Shown: positions 1-13,204, numbered from the stretch's first letter. The stretch is DNA of 64,000 nt from Isoetes taiwanensis (GCA_021234155.1 JAJEKV010000094.1:2740782-2804781), one strand, 5' to 3'. The notes: generated by a model from the sequence alone, not told the origin. Numbers and translations: made by a program.

Positions 1-840
1 TCAAATCCACTGTTAAAGGAATGGCAACAAACGAATCATCATCAGCTTTGGTTCCCATAATAGCTCTAGAGTCCCCAACATTTCCAATCACCAGGTCTTG
101 ACCCTATAGTGGACATCAAAATTATTTATCAAGATGTATGTACATGTCGCATAGTGAAATCTGAAGGTTGTCATATGAATGAATGCAATACCTGCTTTAA
201 GATGGTAACTGCTGTTGTTCCACTACAATAACAATCAATAGAAGGGTGAACTCTAAGTTCTCTGTCCATCACTTGAAATGCTCTTAGATGCCGTTTGCGC
301 CATTTCTCAAACATTTCTGGCAGAGGATGCTCCCTCTCACCAGAACATCCATTCTCAGCCTCGGCAACATTTTCATCCAGATCCTCCTCCTTGTCTAAGA
401 GTTCCCCTTGCCATTGAGTTGACAGCTTCAAAGGAAGAGAGTCCCTTACTCTTCTGGCAACAAGATGCCCATAGGGCCCATGGCCATCAAAAACTCCACA
501 GAAAGTAGTGTCCTCTTTAGAATTAAAACCCTACAACTCACAGGAGAAGTAAGAAAAACAGCGATCTTTCAAATTCATCAAATAACTACTAGTTAAAGCT
601 TACCTCCCAGACCAACATGGCATCTTGATTTACACCTTTGCGCCCTTGTTGAGAGAAAAGACAAGCTGCAGTGCTGGCCCCATTGGCATACATTCGTCCA
701 GGGAAACAAGCGAGCTGTTCATCATTTTTTGCTTCTGCAGCAAGCACATCTTTGGCTTCCCGTTTCAGGTTCCGTTTAAACTTGGTCCCATGATTATGGG
801 AGGCATGAACCGCCTTGTTTGTAGACATACAGGACCCCAT
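1..840 (-). CDS. Protein phosphatase 2C (PP2C), N-terminal half, three exons, partial
   Basis: Serine/threonine phosphatase of the plant PP2C (PPM) family. Exon 1 is 840-604: it encodes MGSCMS..., with Gly2 as an N-myristoylation site and Cys4 as a probable palmitoylation site (membrane anchoring is inferred). It ends with NGAS...GRKGVNQDAMLVWE, the PP2C metal-binding entry motif. Exon 2 is 512-192 and holds CGVFDGHGPYGH, the DGHG metal site, and the PP2C SGTTAVT strand. Exon 3 runs from 103 off the left edge and starts GQDLVIGNVGDSRA, the next conserved PP2C block. All junctions have GT donors and AG acceptors and keep phase 0, which supports the model strongly. The start is fixed by the myristoylation motif. 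The catalytic C-terminal half lies outside the window. It resembles the Arabidopsis group E PP2Cs from memory; the exact orthologue is not determined. Confidence 0.93.
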
Positions 841-1920
841 TGATCATGCCAAGGACAACAAACCGGACTTTTCTTGTATGTAAGGCAGAGCCCCGACACA
901 ATACTTCAAACTATTTCTACCCACCAAGCAATTTCTAGCGCTGCATCCCAATGCCAAAATAATGCATTCCGTAGCTGGGGAAAGGTTCATCAGTTTCAAA
1001 TTAAAGTCAATACCGTGCCCCTGAATAAATTAGAGCATCAAAACTTTTTTTCTTGAACTGATTGATCCCATGTATCATTCCCTGGAACAGGCATTTGTTT
1101 TGAAACCAAAAAATGTGATTCTTGGCCCATGTATACCCAAGCCCTGTACTACATACTACATCGCCCAACACATCGATTCTCGTGATAAATCACGCATGCA
1201 TGAACCAGCAGACAGGCTATGGAAAGCTTCAGTTCAATGTCTTGTATCCCAAATCTAGTACGGCAATATATTGTTATACTACACTTTTCAAGCTCTTTCT
1301 CTGCAACCAGAGCAACAAAAGGACTTCCGGATTTGCCTCCTATCTTTAAGCTGGCGAATGCTGCATATCAAACAAAAAGAAAGCGATCAAAGAGGGGGGA
1401 CTAATCTTGGACGAAAGACTGAGTTGCAAATAAAACCCATCAATTCTTTTCAAGAGAAGGAAAGCTGAAGAAGGAGAAAGGATCCGATCTGGGGTCAAAA
1501 TTGGTCCGAAAAACTCACCATTGACGAGTTAGTTTGTCCAGGTCCGCCGAACAAAGAGTGCAGGGCTCACATTTCAAAAAATAAAGCTATCAATCGCCAT
1601 AGCCGCTGCTTTCAGCCCTCTGTTCCTCTGTCTATGTACGCTTTCACCCACTGAGCTTGTCTTGTTTACTTCCCGATCCTCCTCGCCGCCCAACACCCGT
1701 GTCTCTCTCGCATCTTGGCGGGCGTCCCTTCCAACGGCTCCGATATAGCCGCGCCATTCTGACAGCCTTTTTCAGGCGTCAAAGACACGTGACGATGACG
1801 AGGCCTATCCCACACCGCCGATTCTGTCTTGAGAAATCTGGACCGGTAGTTTTACCAAGACCTTGTTCCGACCGTCCATGCAGTTAGATCTGATCTGGAC
1901 CGTCATTCACGGCCAAGGCT
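841..1920 (-). promoter_or_regulatory. Upstream region of the PP2C gene
   Basis: No coding sequence is supported here. The part from about 1490 to 1900 is richer in C and G than its surroundings, which fits a leader or promoter for the minus-strand PP2C gene starting at 840. I could not place a transcription start or a convincing TATA box. Short ORFs here look like chance. Confidence 0.35.
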
Positions 1921-1923
1921 CTC

Positions 1924-2024
1924 AATGGTCAAATGTGCATAATGGTTTAAAAAACAAGGTTCAATGGTTTAAAAAATGTGCATAATGGTTTAAAAAACAA
2001 GGTCCAATGGTTTAAAAAATTAAG
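1924..2024. repeat. Short tandem repeat, about 49-bp unit, two copies
   Basis: The motif gcataatggtttaaaaaaca followed by a variant of aggttcaatggtttaaaaaa occurs twice in succession. Non-coding. Confidence 0.7.
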
Positions 2025-3991
2025 GCTCAAAGATAACCCCAAGATGATGACATGTATATGAGTATGCTTCCACTACCTCCTATGTAGTGCCATGTACTGC
2101 TCCTAATATACGACAATTCCCGACCTCATGCCCCTTCGTCCACTGATATCACAACAAATCTCAGTTGCTGCATCACTCTCTCAATCGACACAATCCATCC
2201 GAATTTTATTCTTGTCTGATGTGCAAACCAAAACTATGTTGCTTCTAAGCATGTTCTCGACCCTGTTTTCTTCTCTACCTCTAAACAACCCCAACTAATC
2301 CCAAAAAATGTTATGGCTGAACTTTGTATTTTATATCTCGAATGCAAAGCATACATGTCTGGATGGCATCAGACAAACTTGGCATAGACTAACTAAGATA
2401 ATAGCAATTGTTGACCTTAAGATGGTGAAGTCTCGTACCTGTTTCATCTACCCAGATCACAAAAATAAGATCCAGACAAAATATTTATCAATATCACGGG
2501 AAACGTAGAGTGATTAGTGTACAATACAATGGGTCCAACATTATTGGTGTTGTTTTATGAATTCTATGGGACCACATAATTGGCGATAAGGCTATGAATG
2601 TACCACATCACATTCCAATGGGTCCAAAAAGAACTACTTTTATTGATAAGTTTCGGCATCTTGACATTGCATCTTGACATTTGTACTTAAACTAACTCAT
2701 GTCCCATTGAAATTATGCTTTATACTCATGAATACACACATGTTTATCTACAATGATCGCCTTTGTGAAAGACATAATGAGGGTTGTTGGCCTACAGCAT
2801 TACCAACCCTTTCTAGATGTGAACTACATTTTGAGAGCTACTGTTAAACTGCATACAAAATTTGGCACCATTTATTTAGCATTTTATCCTATCTGATGAA
2901 TTTTGTGAGGTTCAATGTACTTCTCAGAGCTTTTGGATAATTTAAAGTTTATATGGGGTTACGTATAGATTTTTTTTTCTATTTTATAGAGGAATAGCAA
3001 AGGGGGCTTCCTTTTTGCAATAGCAGCACCCAGAGAGTGGGTTTGCCGACTTTACAGAAAGGGAGCCATTTGGCCGTTCCTCCTACAAAATGGAAAAGTG
3101 GAGAGGCCAAAATCTTAAAGTTGTTTTAAAAAAGTTAACAAAAAGTTGCCTCTTGTGCAAAATTTAGATGGGATGAGCTGAATGGTCGTCCTTTTCTCGT
3201 GTTCCATGTATGTAGTGATCATTTTGTAATATAAGAAAAGATAAACCACATCATTCTATATAGCAACTAGGAAGACATGTTAATTGATTTAGTAAAAAGT
3301 GCATGGGGGCAATTACTTGTCCCCTAGAAAACACACCCATTACATGTGCAATATAAATTGTGAGGTGGTCTTCATGTGGTATCCACGTGAATATACGTGT
3401 AGTAGCATTCATGAGGTTGTTATACCAAATGCATGTGGTCGATGTGATTCATAGATTGTCAAATAGGAACATTCAAACTACATCTTCCATAAAATGAGGT
3501 AATAGCGTAAACTTTAATCAACTTGATCATGGGAAATAAGAAAACCTAACCAAACCACTCTTCAGAATATATTTGAATGGGTTTTTATCGTTCATGAATA
3601 TGTATATATACAAGAAATTTATCGCGGCGGCCTTTTTCTCTTCTTCAACCTGCTGCAAAAGAAGTTTTGTGCTAAGTCGAATAGATCTCAATTCTGGACA
3701 TCCTTGAGATGCAAAAGAACATGCAAGAGTTGAACCTGCACTATTGCCATCTGTTTTGCATCAAGGACGACATGTTGCCCGAAATTACCTCATATCCTCA
3801 AGATTTTGTAGCAAATATGTTTTGAACATGGATGGTAATCAAAATTACAGTCGCCTTAACTCATATGTGCCAAGCCTTGTGCATATAGACTTTGAATGTT
3901 AAAAATAAATTACATGGTTGATTTTCAAATTTAGAGATAAAAAGAAAAGCCCAATATTTTCAAATAGTAGGACTTGTCTTGTAATCAGTAT
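2025..3991. other. Intergenic, nothing recognised
   Basis: A/T-rich sequence without a coding run, RNA gene or repeat that I could support on either strand. Confidence 0.5.
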
Positions 3992-4045
3992 TCAAAACTC
4001 ATCTAGATTCAGCTCAATAGTGTAGTCTTCTTTCATCGGGGCCAT
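3992..4045 (-). pseudogene. Relict exon related to the small ORF at 21613-21834
   Basis: An AG acceptor (tttgcag) precedes agATG, and the frame reads MAPMKEDYTIELNLDEF before a stop, 17 codons in. The same acceptor context and start of protein (MAQMKKDYIIELNLDDF) occur in the longer ORF at 21834-21613. The two loci share about 60 bp of clear similarity, including the intron end. The copy here is truncated by the stop directly after the shared part. Function unknown. Confidence 0.45.
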
Positions 4046-7000
4046 CTCTGCAAACGTCAAAACATAATTTTAACTCTGTGTATAGTGTGACTAGGAGCAT
4101 ACGATTCGAACAATACTCTGGAATGGAGATGCATAAGAAATGTAATGCAATGATAGAGCATCAAGTGCCTAAAACCGAAATGTGAAAAAGAGCAGAATAA
4201 TTTCTGATTAAAAGAAAGAATTTTGAAGAGGTACATGTTTAAGAGAAACGGATGCTTGAGCTCCATTGCGGGCCAGGGAACTACGCAAAACAATACCATA
4301 TTCTGCAAAGGCAATAGTATTGGCAACATACCTCAAGTAAATTCAATGTAAATTGATAAACGTACCTCAAACCCTATGTATAAAGTTGGTTACATCCATT
4401 TGCTAACTTGACACGATTACAAAGAACATCACCTGCAAATGTATGGTTAACAGGAAGTCTTGGCCTCCACATCAAACTTGAATAACAGATGTGCATGGCC
4501 CTTTGTAAGCCCTTGCTTAACAGTAAAATGTTTCCTAACATTTTTCAAAAGCAAATTTCAGCATCGACAGAGTAAGGATTAGACTTGAGAATATACTGAA
4601 TGACCATACATGCTGACCTCTCAGTAGTTTATAGCATTGTTAATTTGAATAAAAGACTTTTCGTCTTATTAGCTATTTGAACCAACAATGTACATACACA
4701 ATTTCTTCTAGCCTAATCCTTTTCTAGCTGTAAGAAGTTAAAATTCAACAAGGGCCATACCTGAATATAATAGCAGCTTCAGCAACTTCCAGGCACCAGA
4801 AAATACTTGTATAACGAATCTTTCATGGCTACTACAATGCACAATACATGTAAGAACAACCATCAAAAAGAAAAGAGAAAAAACAAAAGCTTTATATGCA
4901 ATCTGCATAATACGATTTTGAAAATTGGCAGTCAGATCTTCAACATCCCTAAAGAATGCAAACAAACAATGCAAACAAAACAAAGATGGTTCCGAAAAAA
5001 GCAATGTTGCAAGCCAACTGCATCTATCTCCTGAAAAAAAAGTTAAAGATCCAAAATGAAACACAGATGCTGGAACGAAATCCGGAATATGGCAAAAGGG
5101 CAACCGAGTTGATTTATCTGCAAAAATGTTAGGATAAAAAATGAAACCTAGATATTTTTTCTTCCGGTCCTGGATTACCTAAACCATAGCATCTACGACA
5201 ATATCGACCGTAACCAAGCCTTTGCAAATCATTCACAAAGGCATTATTATCGAGGAAAAAATGGCAAAAATAGCTGGGTTTTGTCATTCGAATCAAAGGT
5301 AGAATAATGGCGATCACCGAAATCCCTGCCGAACTGTATAGTCGAGCTCGCAATTTGCGCTTCCATGAGCTCTCCCGTACTCAAAACTTGTCGTGCCAGG
5401 GTCAGGCATAGGCGAAAGAGGCTCACCAGCTAAAACTCGATGCACTATGGCTATGGCTATCGAGCTTGCTTCATACGCAGATGTGATGGACTCCAAAGCT
5501 CAAGGTCAAAGCTCAGAACAAAGCTGAAGGCATGCCGGATTGGTTGGAGCTTGCTATCCCCACAGGACCAAAGGCGCAGGAGCTCCATGGAGCTTGGCTA
5601 TGGCAGTGCAAGATTTTCTTTGTTGACGACAGGTGTGACGAGCCTACCGAGTTGACCCTCCTGGCAACTCGAGATCTTGTCTAACTTTAGGCTAGATCTA
5701 AATGGATATAAAAACTTTACTGAAACTGTTATATTGGTGAAGAATTTAATCCTCCATTTTGCAACTAGGAGTGATCCATTCTTAACTTCCATTATCCATC
5801 AAAGAGTATAAAATTCAAATGATGCACTATCCACAATACTCCCAATATATAGATATAAACAACTGCTAAGCAAGCTAAACAAAATCAACCACAATTCCCA
5901 ACGACATTGCCGCCATCAATCTGACAATTGCCGCGGATTAACTGCACATGCACTCAACGGGGTTAGTCCTCGTGACTAAGTGGGGATACCTGGCTGCCAC
6001 TGCATGCATGGAAATAATCTGGAATCTTGGATACAAAGACATAAGCACAAGCAAACAAAAGATTCTAGGTAAGTACAGTACTAGACAATGACAACATAAT
6101 CTAAGGAAATACCAAACTCTGAGCAACAAAAGCAAAGAACATAACCAGAATAACAAAACATCAGAAACATAGCTCCGGGATAATGGGAAGCTCAGCCAAC
6201 CTACATGCAAACCATGTTAGCAAAGAAATGCCCAGCCAACTCACATTTCGAGCCCCGTTGGCAGAGTTGGTGGGGAAAACCTCGTATGTGCACCCTTCCC
6301 AGCCCATGTCTGGCACTGGAAGACCTCTTACCATGGAGTCACAAGAGTTGACGTAGCATCGTGATCAGGAAAACTATGCCCGCTGTCACAGAGTACAAGA
6401 ATATCACAGAGAATCACAGATGAACATGAGCATGCCAGAGCAACCTAGGCCACCGAACCTAGAAGTCTGACCCTGGAGGTTCCAATAATCAAATACCAAG
6501 ACAACAATGGAACAATGCAAAGACCATGACATCTGGTGTTCATTAGAATATTTACTATACATGTGCCTAGATTATACTGCAGCTGATGTTGCCCATACAA
6601 CCTGCCCACTGACGAAGATAATGATCACAATCCAAACATGTCGAGGAAAGCCATACGCCTAACTATCATTGATGTAACTACGACACGGAAAGATACTATC
6701 AATCCACACAATGCAAACCTTATCTCATAACCATTCTTCCATGAGGATAATCTATTAGCTATGATGCATTTGATAAAATATAGTGCAACAACTTAGAAAC
6801 TTACAGTGTACACCTAGAATAGCAGTGTTGCATGCCATAAAACTTGCAGCTTACCACTCTATTGCGCTTTGAAGAATCATTTTTTCATCTTCCCCATTGG
6901 GAATTTAACTGTAGTCTTTTAGAAGTCTGCCAATTAGAGGGTTTTCATCATGACGGGCCTCGCCCAACAACTGGGGTGACAGAAAAAATACTGTTGGACT

Positions 7001-8904
7001 ATTCCATTTATATAGTAGCATTACCCCAAATATGCTAAAAATCCACATAAGCGAGGGTTTGCCCCTCTAAGGGCAACCCAAAAATAAACATTACGCATTA
7101 GGTCATCTGAAATTTTACTAAAGAAGCTGCCTAAAATCTCCAACATATCGGAATGTCCCAATGAGGGAGATGATGTTATGGTGTGTTATGGGAGATGATG
7201 TTTGTTTGATTTGGAAAAAAAATTAAAAATAAAAAACTGTTGGCAACTTCATGGATAACATATAAATCATTAAATATAGCACAAATCCCATCACACACCA
7301 AAACAAAAAATGCGGCCGCTGGCTGCCAAATAATTCTGACAATACATGGGTAAACCAGAGAGCCCATCAGGCAAACCAGTGTAATGTAGGATTTACATGA
7401 GCCATCGCATTTGCACGTTAATGAAGCATTTACATGAGCAAACCTATTATGCCCAAAATATGTCAAACAAGCAAATTTGAGTCGATAGTATTGTTCAAAG
7501 AAGTAGAAGCTATGGAAATGCTCGTGTAGTGGCTAGTACGAAATGCGTACACGAATGGAGCTTTCAGAAATCCGACCTGATAATATTTCCAGTTCATACT
7601 TGCCCACAGCTCACAAATCCACCTTGGTAACATTTTCAGTTCATGTTTGCCCTGCTGGCATTTGCTTCAATCAGTCCTGCCCTACGTAAAACATGTCTGT
7701 AAAATAGTAAGGGCAAACTTAAAAGCAAGCAGCATAATCCAAATCAGCCTGTAGCCAGCCCCTTGTACCAAGTCGGTCTATGCCCAAAAATCTGCCAAAG
7801 CCTAGCATACCCTTTTCTTGTAGAGATCTGCATGCCATTTTGCTGGTCTATGCACAAGATTACATGCATCTTGGCATGCCCCTTTTGAAAGTACATTAGT
7901 GGGCTGATATATTACTGGTATGGTATTTAAGTATAATTGTAGAGTAGTCAAACCTATAATTCTAACTGTATATTGCAGCTACTACTTATATTTGACTTGC
8001 ATTCCAACTCTAGTTGATCCTTGTAACCATCATTAGTCACACATCCTACACATTGAACAGTTCTTGCAAACACCATATTCGCCACACTTTCTCGACAAAA
8101 CATGGATTATCTCGAAACAAAGAATAGATCTCTATCTAGGTTGTATTATAACATGAATATAACCTGAGATCTCCACTAGAAAGAAGCTTGTGAAAAGTGG
8201 CATAAGATGGAGCCTTGCCAATACTCCTACAGATGGCAACAAAGACTGCAGTTTGGATTCTGTGACTTTCCTAATTTTTTGGAGGGAGTAATTTGTTCGA
8301 GCGAGAAATTTCGTTGTGAAATTTCCAGGTATCAACTATGAATATTCCAAAAGCATCTTGCCTGTAATGTTTATATATGTTATTAGAATATTAAAGCCAA
8401 AATAAAGGATAGTCAGTGCAACATCTTGTCCATTAATTTGTTGTGTGTGGGAACTTTTATTATAGATAGTTAATACAATAGGCAGTTTTTCTTTGTCTCG
8501 CAAACATCTTTACACGTCGTTGTGTTACCGAAGATATTTCTTGTTGGCGGTTTTCCCTCGGCTGTCGTGAATGCGCCATTTTGGTTTCTGCTTTGATGGT
8601 TCTGTCAGTCGTGGATGTTGATCTAACACATCTTAATCCAATGCCATACAAGGTAATTCTCTTGCTTGCTTTCAGCCTTCTAAAGTTACGCCTTTTACCC
8701 AAAAAAAAAAAATCATGCTTCTTTGCATGAAATGGGAGATCTGTCTTTCGTGATATGTTGCTCGAATAATGTATTAGAAGGAATAACAATGTTCTTGTGC
8801 TAAAAATCCTTTGTATGGGTATTTACCAAACATAATGCATTTAAGCTTAATTGATATGTAAAGCATCACAGAGCAAATGACCTGTATATTTTAGATGCTT
8901 ATGC
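4046..8904. other. Intergenic, no supported gene
   Basis: Mostly A/T-rich. A more C/G-rich stretch at about 5310-5660 holds short minus-strand ORFs (for example 5496-5314) that could be a first exon, but no splice partner or recognised domain supports them. A possible set of small minus-strand exons at 4740-5110 is equally unsupported. The rest shows no coding run, RNA gene or clear repeat. Confidence 0.4.
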
Positions 8905-9070
8905 TGTAGAAAATCAGAGATACAACAGAAGAGACTAAATATGAATAGATAGAATGGTGAGAAGAGCCCTCACCATAGCTCACATATATATGCCTCAAAG
9001 AGGCGTGACTGTGCCAAGAGGCACGACTCGCTAGGACTGTACGTGGACATGCAGAGGCCTATTTTCAACA
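8905..9070 (-). repeat. 3' LTR of the gag-only Copia-type element
   Basis: 166 bp. In plus orientation it starts TGTAGAAAATCAG and ends ATTTTCAACA. Preceded by the target duplication TATGC. Confidence 0.92.
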
Positions 9071-9165
9071 CTCCCACTGCCTCAAATGTCCATACACAAT
9101 TTACATATGACTTACGACTGATCACTAAGAACCACAAAGCACACAGATCTTCACTCAGACTCACA

Positions 9166-9210
9166 TAGCTCCCACTCAGGCTAAAATATAGCTCCCACTC
9201 AGGCTAAAAC
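9166..9210 (-). repeat. Two tandem copies of a 22-23-bp purine-rich motif before the 3' LTR
   Basis: atagctcccactcaggctaa occurs twice in a row. On the coding strand it reads as repeated GAGTGGGAG, like the purine tract touching the LTR at 9071-9081, so it may provide extra polypurine-tract-like primers (inference). Confidence 0.6.
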
Positions 9211-9971
9211 AATTTAGAGCCATTTTTCCTTGACTCTTCCTCTTCTTTCTTCTTATTTTCTGGACAAACAACAATCATATAGCCAGGCTTCTTGCAATAA
9301 TAACAAGTTCTTTCTCTTCTGGGCTGATTTCGAGCAATAAATGCATATTCAGATGATTCGTCTTTCGTTTTCTGTCTGGCATCCTCCTTAAGAAGAGCTT
9401 CAATGACATCCGTAGGTTTTAAATCCTTTTTGCTTAATAGATTGAAAGACAAAGTATCATAGTGTTTAGGCAACTCCTTCATAAGTACGGCTACTCCATC
9501 ATCTCCTATTGGAGACCCAATTGCGGCTAGCTGCTGTTGCAATGCATTATATTCACTGACATATTGCATAACAGTTGTTCCAATGAGCCTTAAATCCAAT
9601 AGTTTACTCCGCAGAAAGACCATTGTGGATTTCCCCTTGTCGCCATATGTGTTTTCAAGAAATGCCCACATAGATTGAGCAGTATGATAGGATAGAACAG
9701 TGGGTGCCAAATTATCACTAAGACATTGCTGAATAAAAGCTTGTGCTCTGGCATCTCGCAGCTCCCACTTAGATGCAGCATCCGCATCGGCTGGTCTTGG
9801 CTCAGTTCCATCTACAAGTTTAAGAATATCCCTTTCCAACAATAAAGAGTTAACTCTGATCTTCCAAATATAAAACCTTTCGCCATCAAACTTCTCGATG
9901 CTGGCTGGAGATTGCGCTTGGTAGGTTGCAGATAAAGCCATGAATTTTTCCACAGAGATTAGTTTGCACAC
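9204..9971 (-). CDS. gag: Copia-type Gag (UBN2/Retrotran_gag family), intact
   Basis: 255 residues, uninterrupted. Residues about 20-60 carry the typical Gag opening (KFDGERFYIWKIRVNSLLLE), followed by the SMWAFLENTYGDK and MQYVSEYNALQQQLAAIG blocks of Copia capsid proteins. A zinc knuckle lies near residue 223: CYYCKKPGYMIVVC has the cysteines of CX2CX4HX4C but Tyr where His is expected, so metal binding and RNA packaging may be weakened. A second ATG ten codons in (MALSATYQ) looks like the conventional start of this family. It is the only protein of the element; Gag normally forms the virus-like particle that packages the element RNA. Confidence 0.9.
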   Translation of the reverse strand: MCKLISVEKFMALSATYQAQSPASIEKFDGERFYIWKIRVNSLLLERDILKLVDGTEPRPADADAASKWELRDARAQAFIQQCLSDNLAPTVLSYHTAQSMWAFLENTYGDKGKSTMVFLRSKLLDLRLIGTTVMQYVSEYNALQQQLAAIGSPIGDDGVAVLMKELPKHYDTLSFNLLSKKDLKPTDVIEALLKEDARQKTKDESSEYAFIARNQPRRERTCYYCKKPGYMIVVCPENKKKEEEESRKNGSKLF

Positions 9972-10224
9972 AGATGATTTACCCAGCCCTTAATACGCTC
10001 AGGTTTGCTCACGTCCTTCCATTCTTAATTCCGTTGGTTGATGATCTTCAAGAATGGAGCAGAGCAGCCATGTTTGATCTATCCATAATCCATCGATTCT
10101 TTCAGAAATTGGTTGCTTTGAAGAGAAAGCCCAAATCGATGCTCCCACTGAAACCTTAAAACTTGGTTGCGGAGTTTGCTTCACAGGTTTCTCTGGCTGG
10201 ATCGTTTCCGAGATTAGCCCGAAG

Positions 10225-10236
10225 GATCTGATACCA
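10225..10236 (-). promoter_or_regulatory. Primer-binding site of the gag-only Copia-type element
   Basis: Minus-strand TGGTATCAGATC directly follows the 5' LTR, matching the 3' end of initiator-methionine tRNA as in most plant LTR elements. Confidence 0.85.
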
Positions 10237-10404
10237 TGTAGAAAATCAGAGATACAGCAGAAGAGACTAAATATGAATAGATAGAATGGTGAGAAGAGCC
10301 CTCACCATAGCTCACATATATATATGCCTCAAAGAGGCGTGACTGTGTCAAGAGGCACGACTCGCTAGGACTGTACGTGGACATGCAGAGGCCTATTTTC
10401 AACA
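10237..10404 (-). repeat. 5' LTR of the gag-only Copia-type element
   Basis: 168 bp, near identical to 8905-9070. Followed by the target duplication TATGC at 10405-10409. Confidence 0.92.
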
Positions 10405-12320
10405 TATGCAAAAGATATGATTTGAAGTGTTCTATTGAGCCTTTTTGGTGTTGATTTGCATAGTATTGGCAGCTTTTGATGTCATCAAAAATACATTTGG
10501 CACTCCGGCAGTTCTCTAGCACCTGTATATCTATTAAATAGGTCAGAGCTAATATTTGTTGGTGATTTACTCTGATCAACATCAATTTCTATAATTGTGA
10601 ATGCTAAATGGGTGTTCGGACCAATGAGATTCTGTCATCTGCTGTGGTGTTGTTTGGATTGGCATGTGATGCTTGTACGTGATGGTACGTATCTCTGTGC
10701 TTTTTAAATTTATGCAAATGAAGTAGGAGATTTAAGAAATGGCTTTGCTCATTAGTTTCCTAAGCAAATTATTCTACGCAACCAATTCTAAGCAGTCCTA
10801 TCACTGATTACACTATAGTCTGAGATAAAGACATGATTCTTAACAAGGAAATATGCACCGATTTGGACAGTGCAATTATATATTGATTGTTTAAATGCTT
10901 GTATTTGGAAATTATGAGTCTTCAACAATCAGATTTAGGGCATTCCTGATACTTAGGGCTCTAGGGAAAAAGCCTGGAAAAGGATATTTGAAAGCAAGTG
11001 TTTTCTGTTCCGCAACTCACTTTTAGGTTTAGGATTTTATACATTGTACGAGAAAGTACGAGAAAATCTGAATGGCATTGCAAGTCCTACATATGTTGCT
11101 AGCAAAAACATATCTGCATGGTGTTTCCAATCATAGTTATAAATCATTGAGAGAAAGAAAAAGCATTGATTGTGTCAAATGCAAGCTAAGGCATTTTGGC
11201 CTCTATTGTTTCTATAAACTGGTTATGTTCCAATTATCTATTTTTTCCCAACAGGTGTACATGAACCCAAAATGATCCAAAGACCAAATCATAAATTCTA
11301 ACAAAGGAACTCCGCATTTCCATTTTCAATCTATATTCTGATGTCATTCTTAAAGCCCAAGGTCTGCTACAGGTGCTATTATTCTGTGAGTGCACATTGC
11401 AAGGTTATAAACAACTACTCAACTCTTCATTTGTGCCGATTGTATATGAGCATAAGCCTATAAACTTTTTGGTACACAGAGCAAATGCTCTTTACGGTGT
11501 GGAATGATAATAGAAAAATCATAATAAATAAACAACATAAGCATAAAAAACAAGATAAAGACTCTAATAAAATATGAAGGATTCTAGCATGAAAGCGTGC
11601 ATTTGGAGGAAAAGATATATGAACATCATTTTCCTTTTGAAATATAGTCATACTTTTGATCTTATAAGGCAATGACTCTAATTTTATGACTGCAGCATCA
11701 AGCATTTTCAAGCTTCTACGCTTTACTTTGCTGCGATAAAACACAGCTTCAGTTATTGCATCCAATACTGTCGTACTATATAAAATAATATTTTGGAAGA
11801 TATACCTTTTGTGCCCTAGATAAATGTCCCCATCTACGAAAGACGGAATTGTACAAACTATAGAAAGTAGTCCAACTCAGCAAATTGCCAGACTGTCTTT
11901 ACAAATCCAGAATTCGGGGTAGCCACATTTCCATTGAAGGCAAACATATAATAACTTGCATCTTTTCTTGGCCTGCTAAGTTTGGACTTCCTGACATTGC
12001 GCTGTTGTTATGAATGTTGATGCAATCTAGTTGCTGTTGATATGGAATTGCAAACGGTAGGCACTTTGTTTAAAGGCCGCAGATGCAGATTTAAAAATCA
12101 AATAACCCTAATGCATATCTATTCTGTTGTGGTAACTCAACATAAGCTGCAATAGTGCTTAGACCAGTTGTTCTCCATTGTCGTCGTGCCTTTAGATGTA
12201 TGACAACTTGCAAAGGCAAATAATCGTTTGTTGCAGAATTGTATGTATGTGGTCTAAGAGAAACGTTGCTGTTCATTTCCACATTGCTCTATCATAAGGT
12301 TGTAGCTGAAGTCATTTTTG
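10405..12320. other. Intergenic, nothing recognised
   Basis: A/T-rich. The ORFs at 10214-10585 and 11427-11765 (minus) have no domain, codon bias or splice context that I could support. Confidence 0.45.
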
Positions 12321-12321
12321 A

Positions 12322-13112
12322 ACTCTGCCCATCTCAGTCGATCCATGACCTTCTCATCATTCTAGCACTTGCTAATTAATACAAGAGGCCTATTGTTGTT
12401 GTGAAAACTGACTAGAATCTACCGCCACTGGGTGGTAGCAACATCCACAGCATTACTATTTAATGTGAACAATTTTTTCACCACTTTCCATCCTAACATA
12501 GTCGGGAGTGTTACACATATGTACCCCTTAACACAATGAACAAGTGATACTTCATGTACGGTCACTTAATCTTTTTAATGCCTATTATAGAGGCATAGTA
12601 GTTGATATGACAGCCAGTAGACTAGGCACTCATGTAACATATCCACTTTCAGTCTGAAGCACAAAATTGGTAGGTTTAAATACGTTACTAACTCTGCCCA
12701 TCCACTTTAACTAACTATTCTTACCATATTTAGCAATAACTTATATCACAGTTGATCCACCTTCTTATCACTCTAGCACTTGTAAATTAATACAAGAGGT
12801 CTATTGTTGTTATGAAACTGACTAGATCTACCACCACGGGGTGATAACAGCATCCAGAGCATTACTATTTAATGTGAGCAATTTCTTCACTACCCAGAGC
12901 ATTATACACATGTACGCTTTAACACAAGTGAACAAATGATACTTCATATATGGTCACTTAACCTTTAAATGCCTATTATAGAGGCAAAAAGGCCCCACAC
13001 TAAGGTGTTACATAATAGTAGTTGATCGTATGGCCAGCAGGCTAGCCACTCAGGTAACATATCCACTTTCAGTTTGAAGCACAAAAATGATAGGTTTAAA
13101 TACGTTACTAGA
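12322..13112. repeat. Diverged tandem duplication, about 400-bp unit
   Basis: Two adjacent copies (about 12322-12690 and 12690-13112) share long blocks, for example ttaatacaagaggcctattg with gcattactatttaatgtga and atatccactttcag with taggtttaaatacgttacta. Small indels and substitutions separate them. Non-coding, just upstream of the PLAT gene. Confidence 0.7.
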
Positions 13113-13204
13113 GAGGACAGTTACATTTACGATGGATGATTTCTAATGATAACAGTATTTACATATAAGGGGGCCCAAAAAAATGGATCGAACAGAAGAG
13201 AGGG

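Larger units (their letters stand above)
8905..10404 (-). mobile_element. Complete 1.5-kb gag-only LTR retrotransposon (Copia-type gag, TR-GAG-like)
   Basis: A whole element bounded by near-identical LTRs (8905-9070 and 10237-10404, TG...CA ends) and a perfect 5-bp target duplication, TATGC, at 8900-8904 and 10405-10409. Read on the minus strand the order is: LTR, primer-binding site TGGTATCAGATC (initiator-Met tRNA type), a gag ORF, a purine tract next to the second LTR (ggcagtgggag), LTR. There is no protease, integrase or reverse transcriptase and no room for them, so it must move with enzymes from another element. The LTRs differ at only two bases plus a 2-bp TA repeat difference, so insertion was recent. 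Confidence 0.93.
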
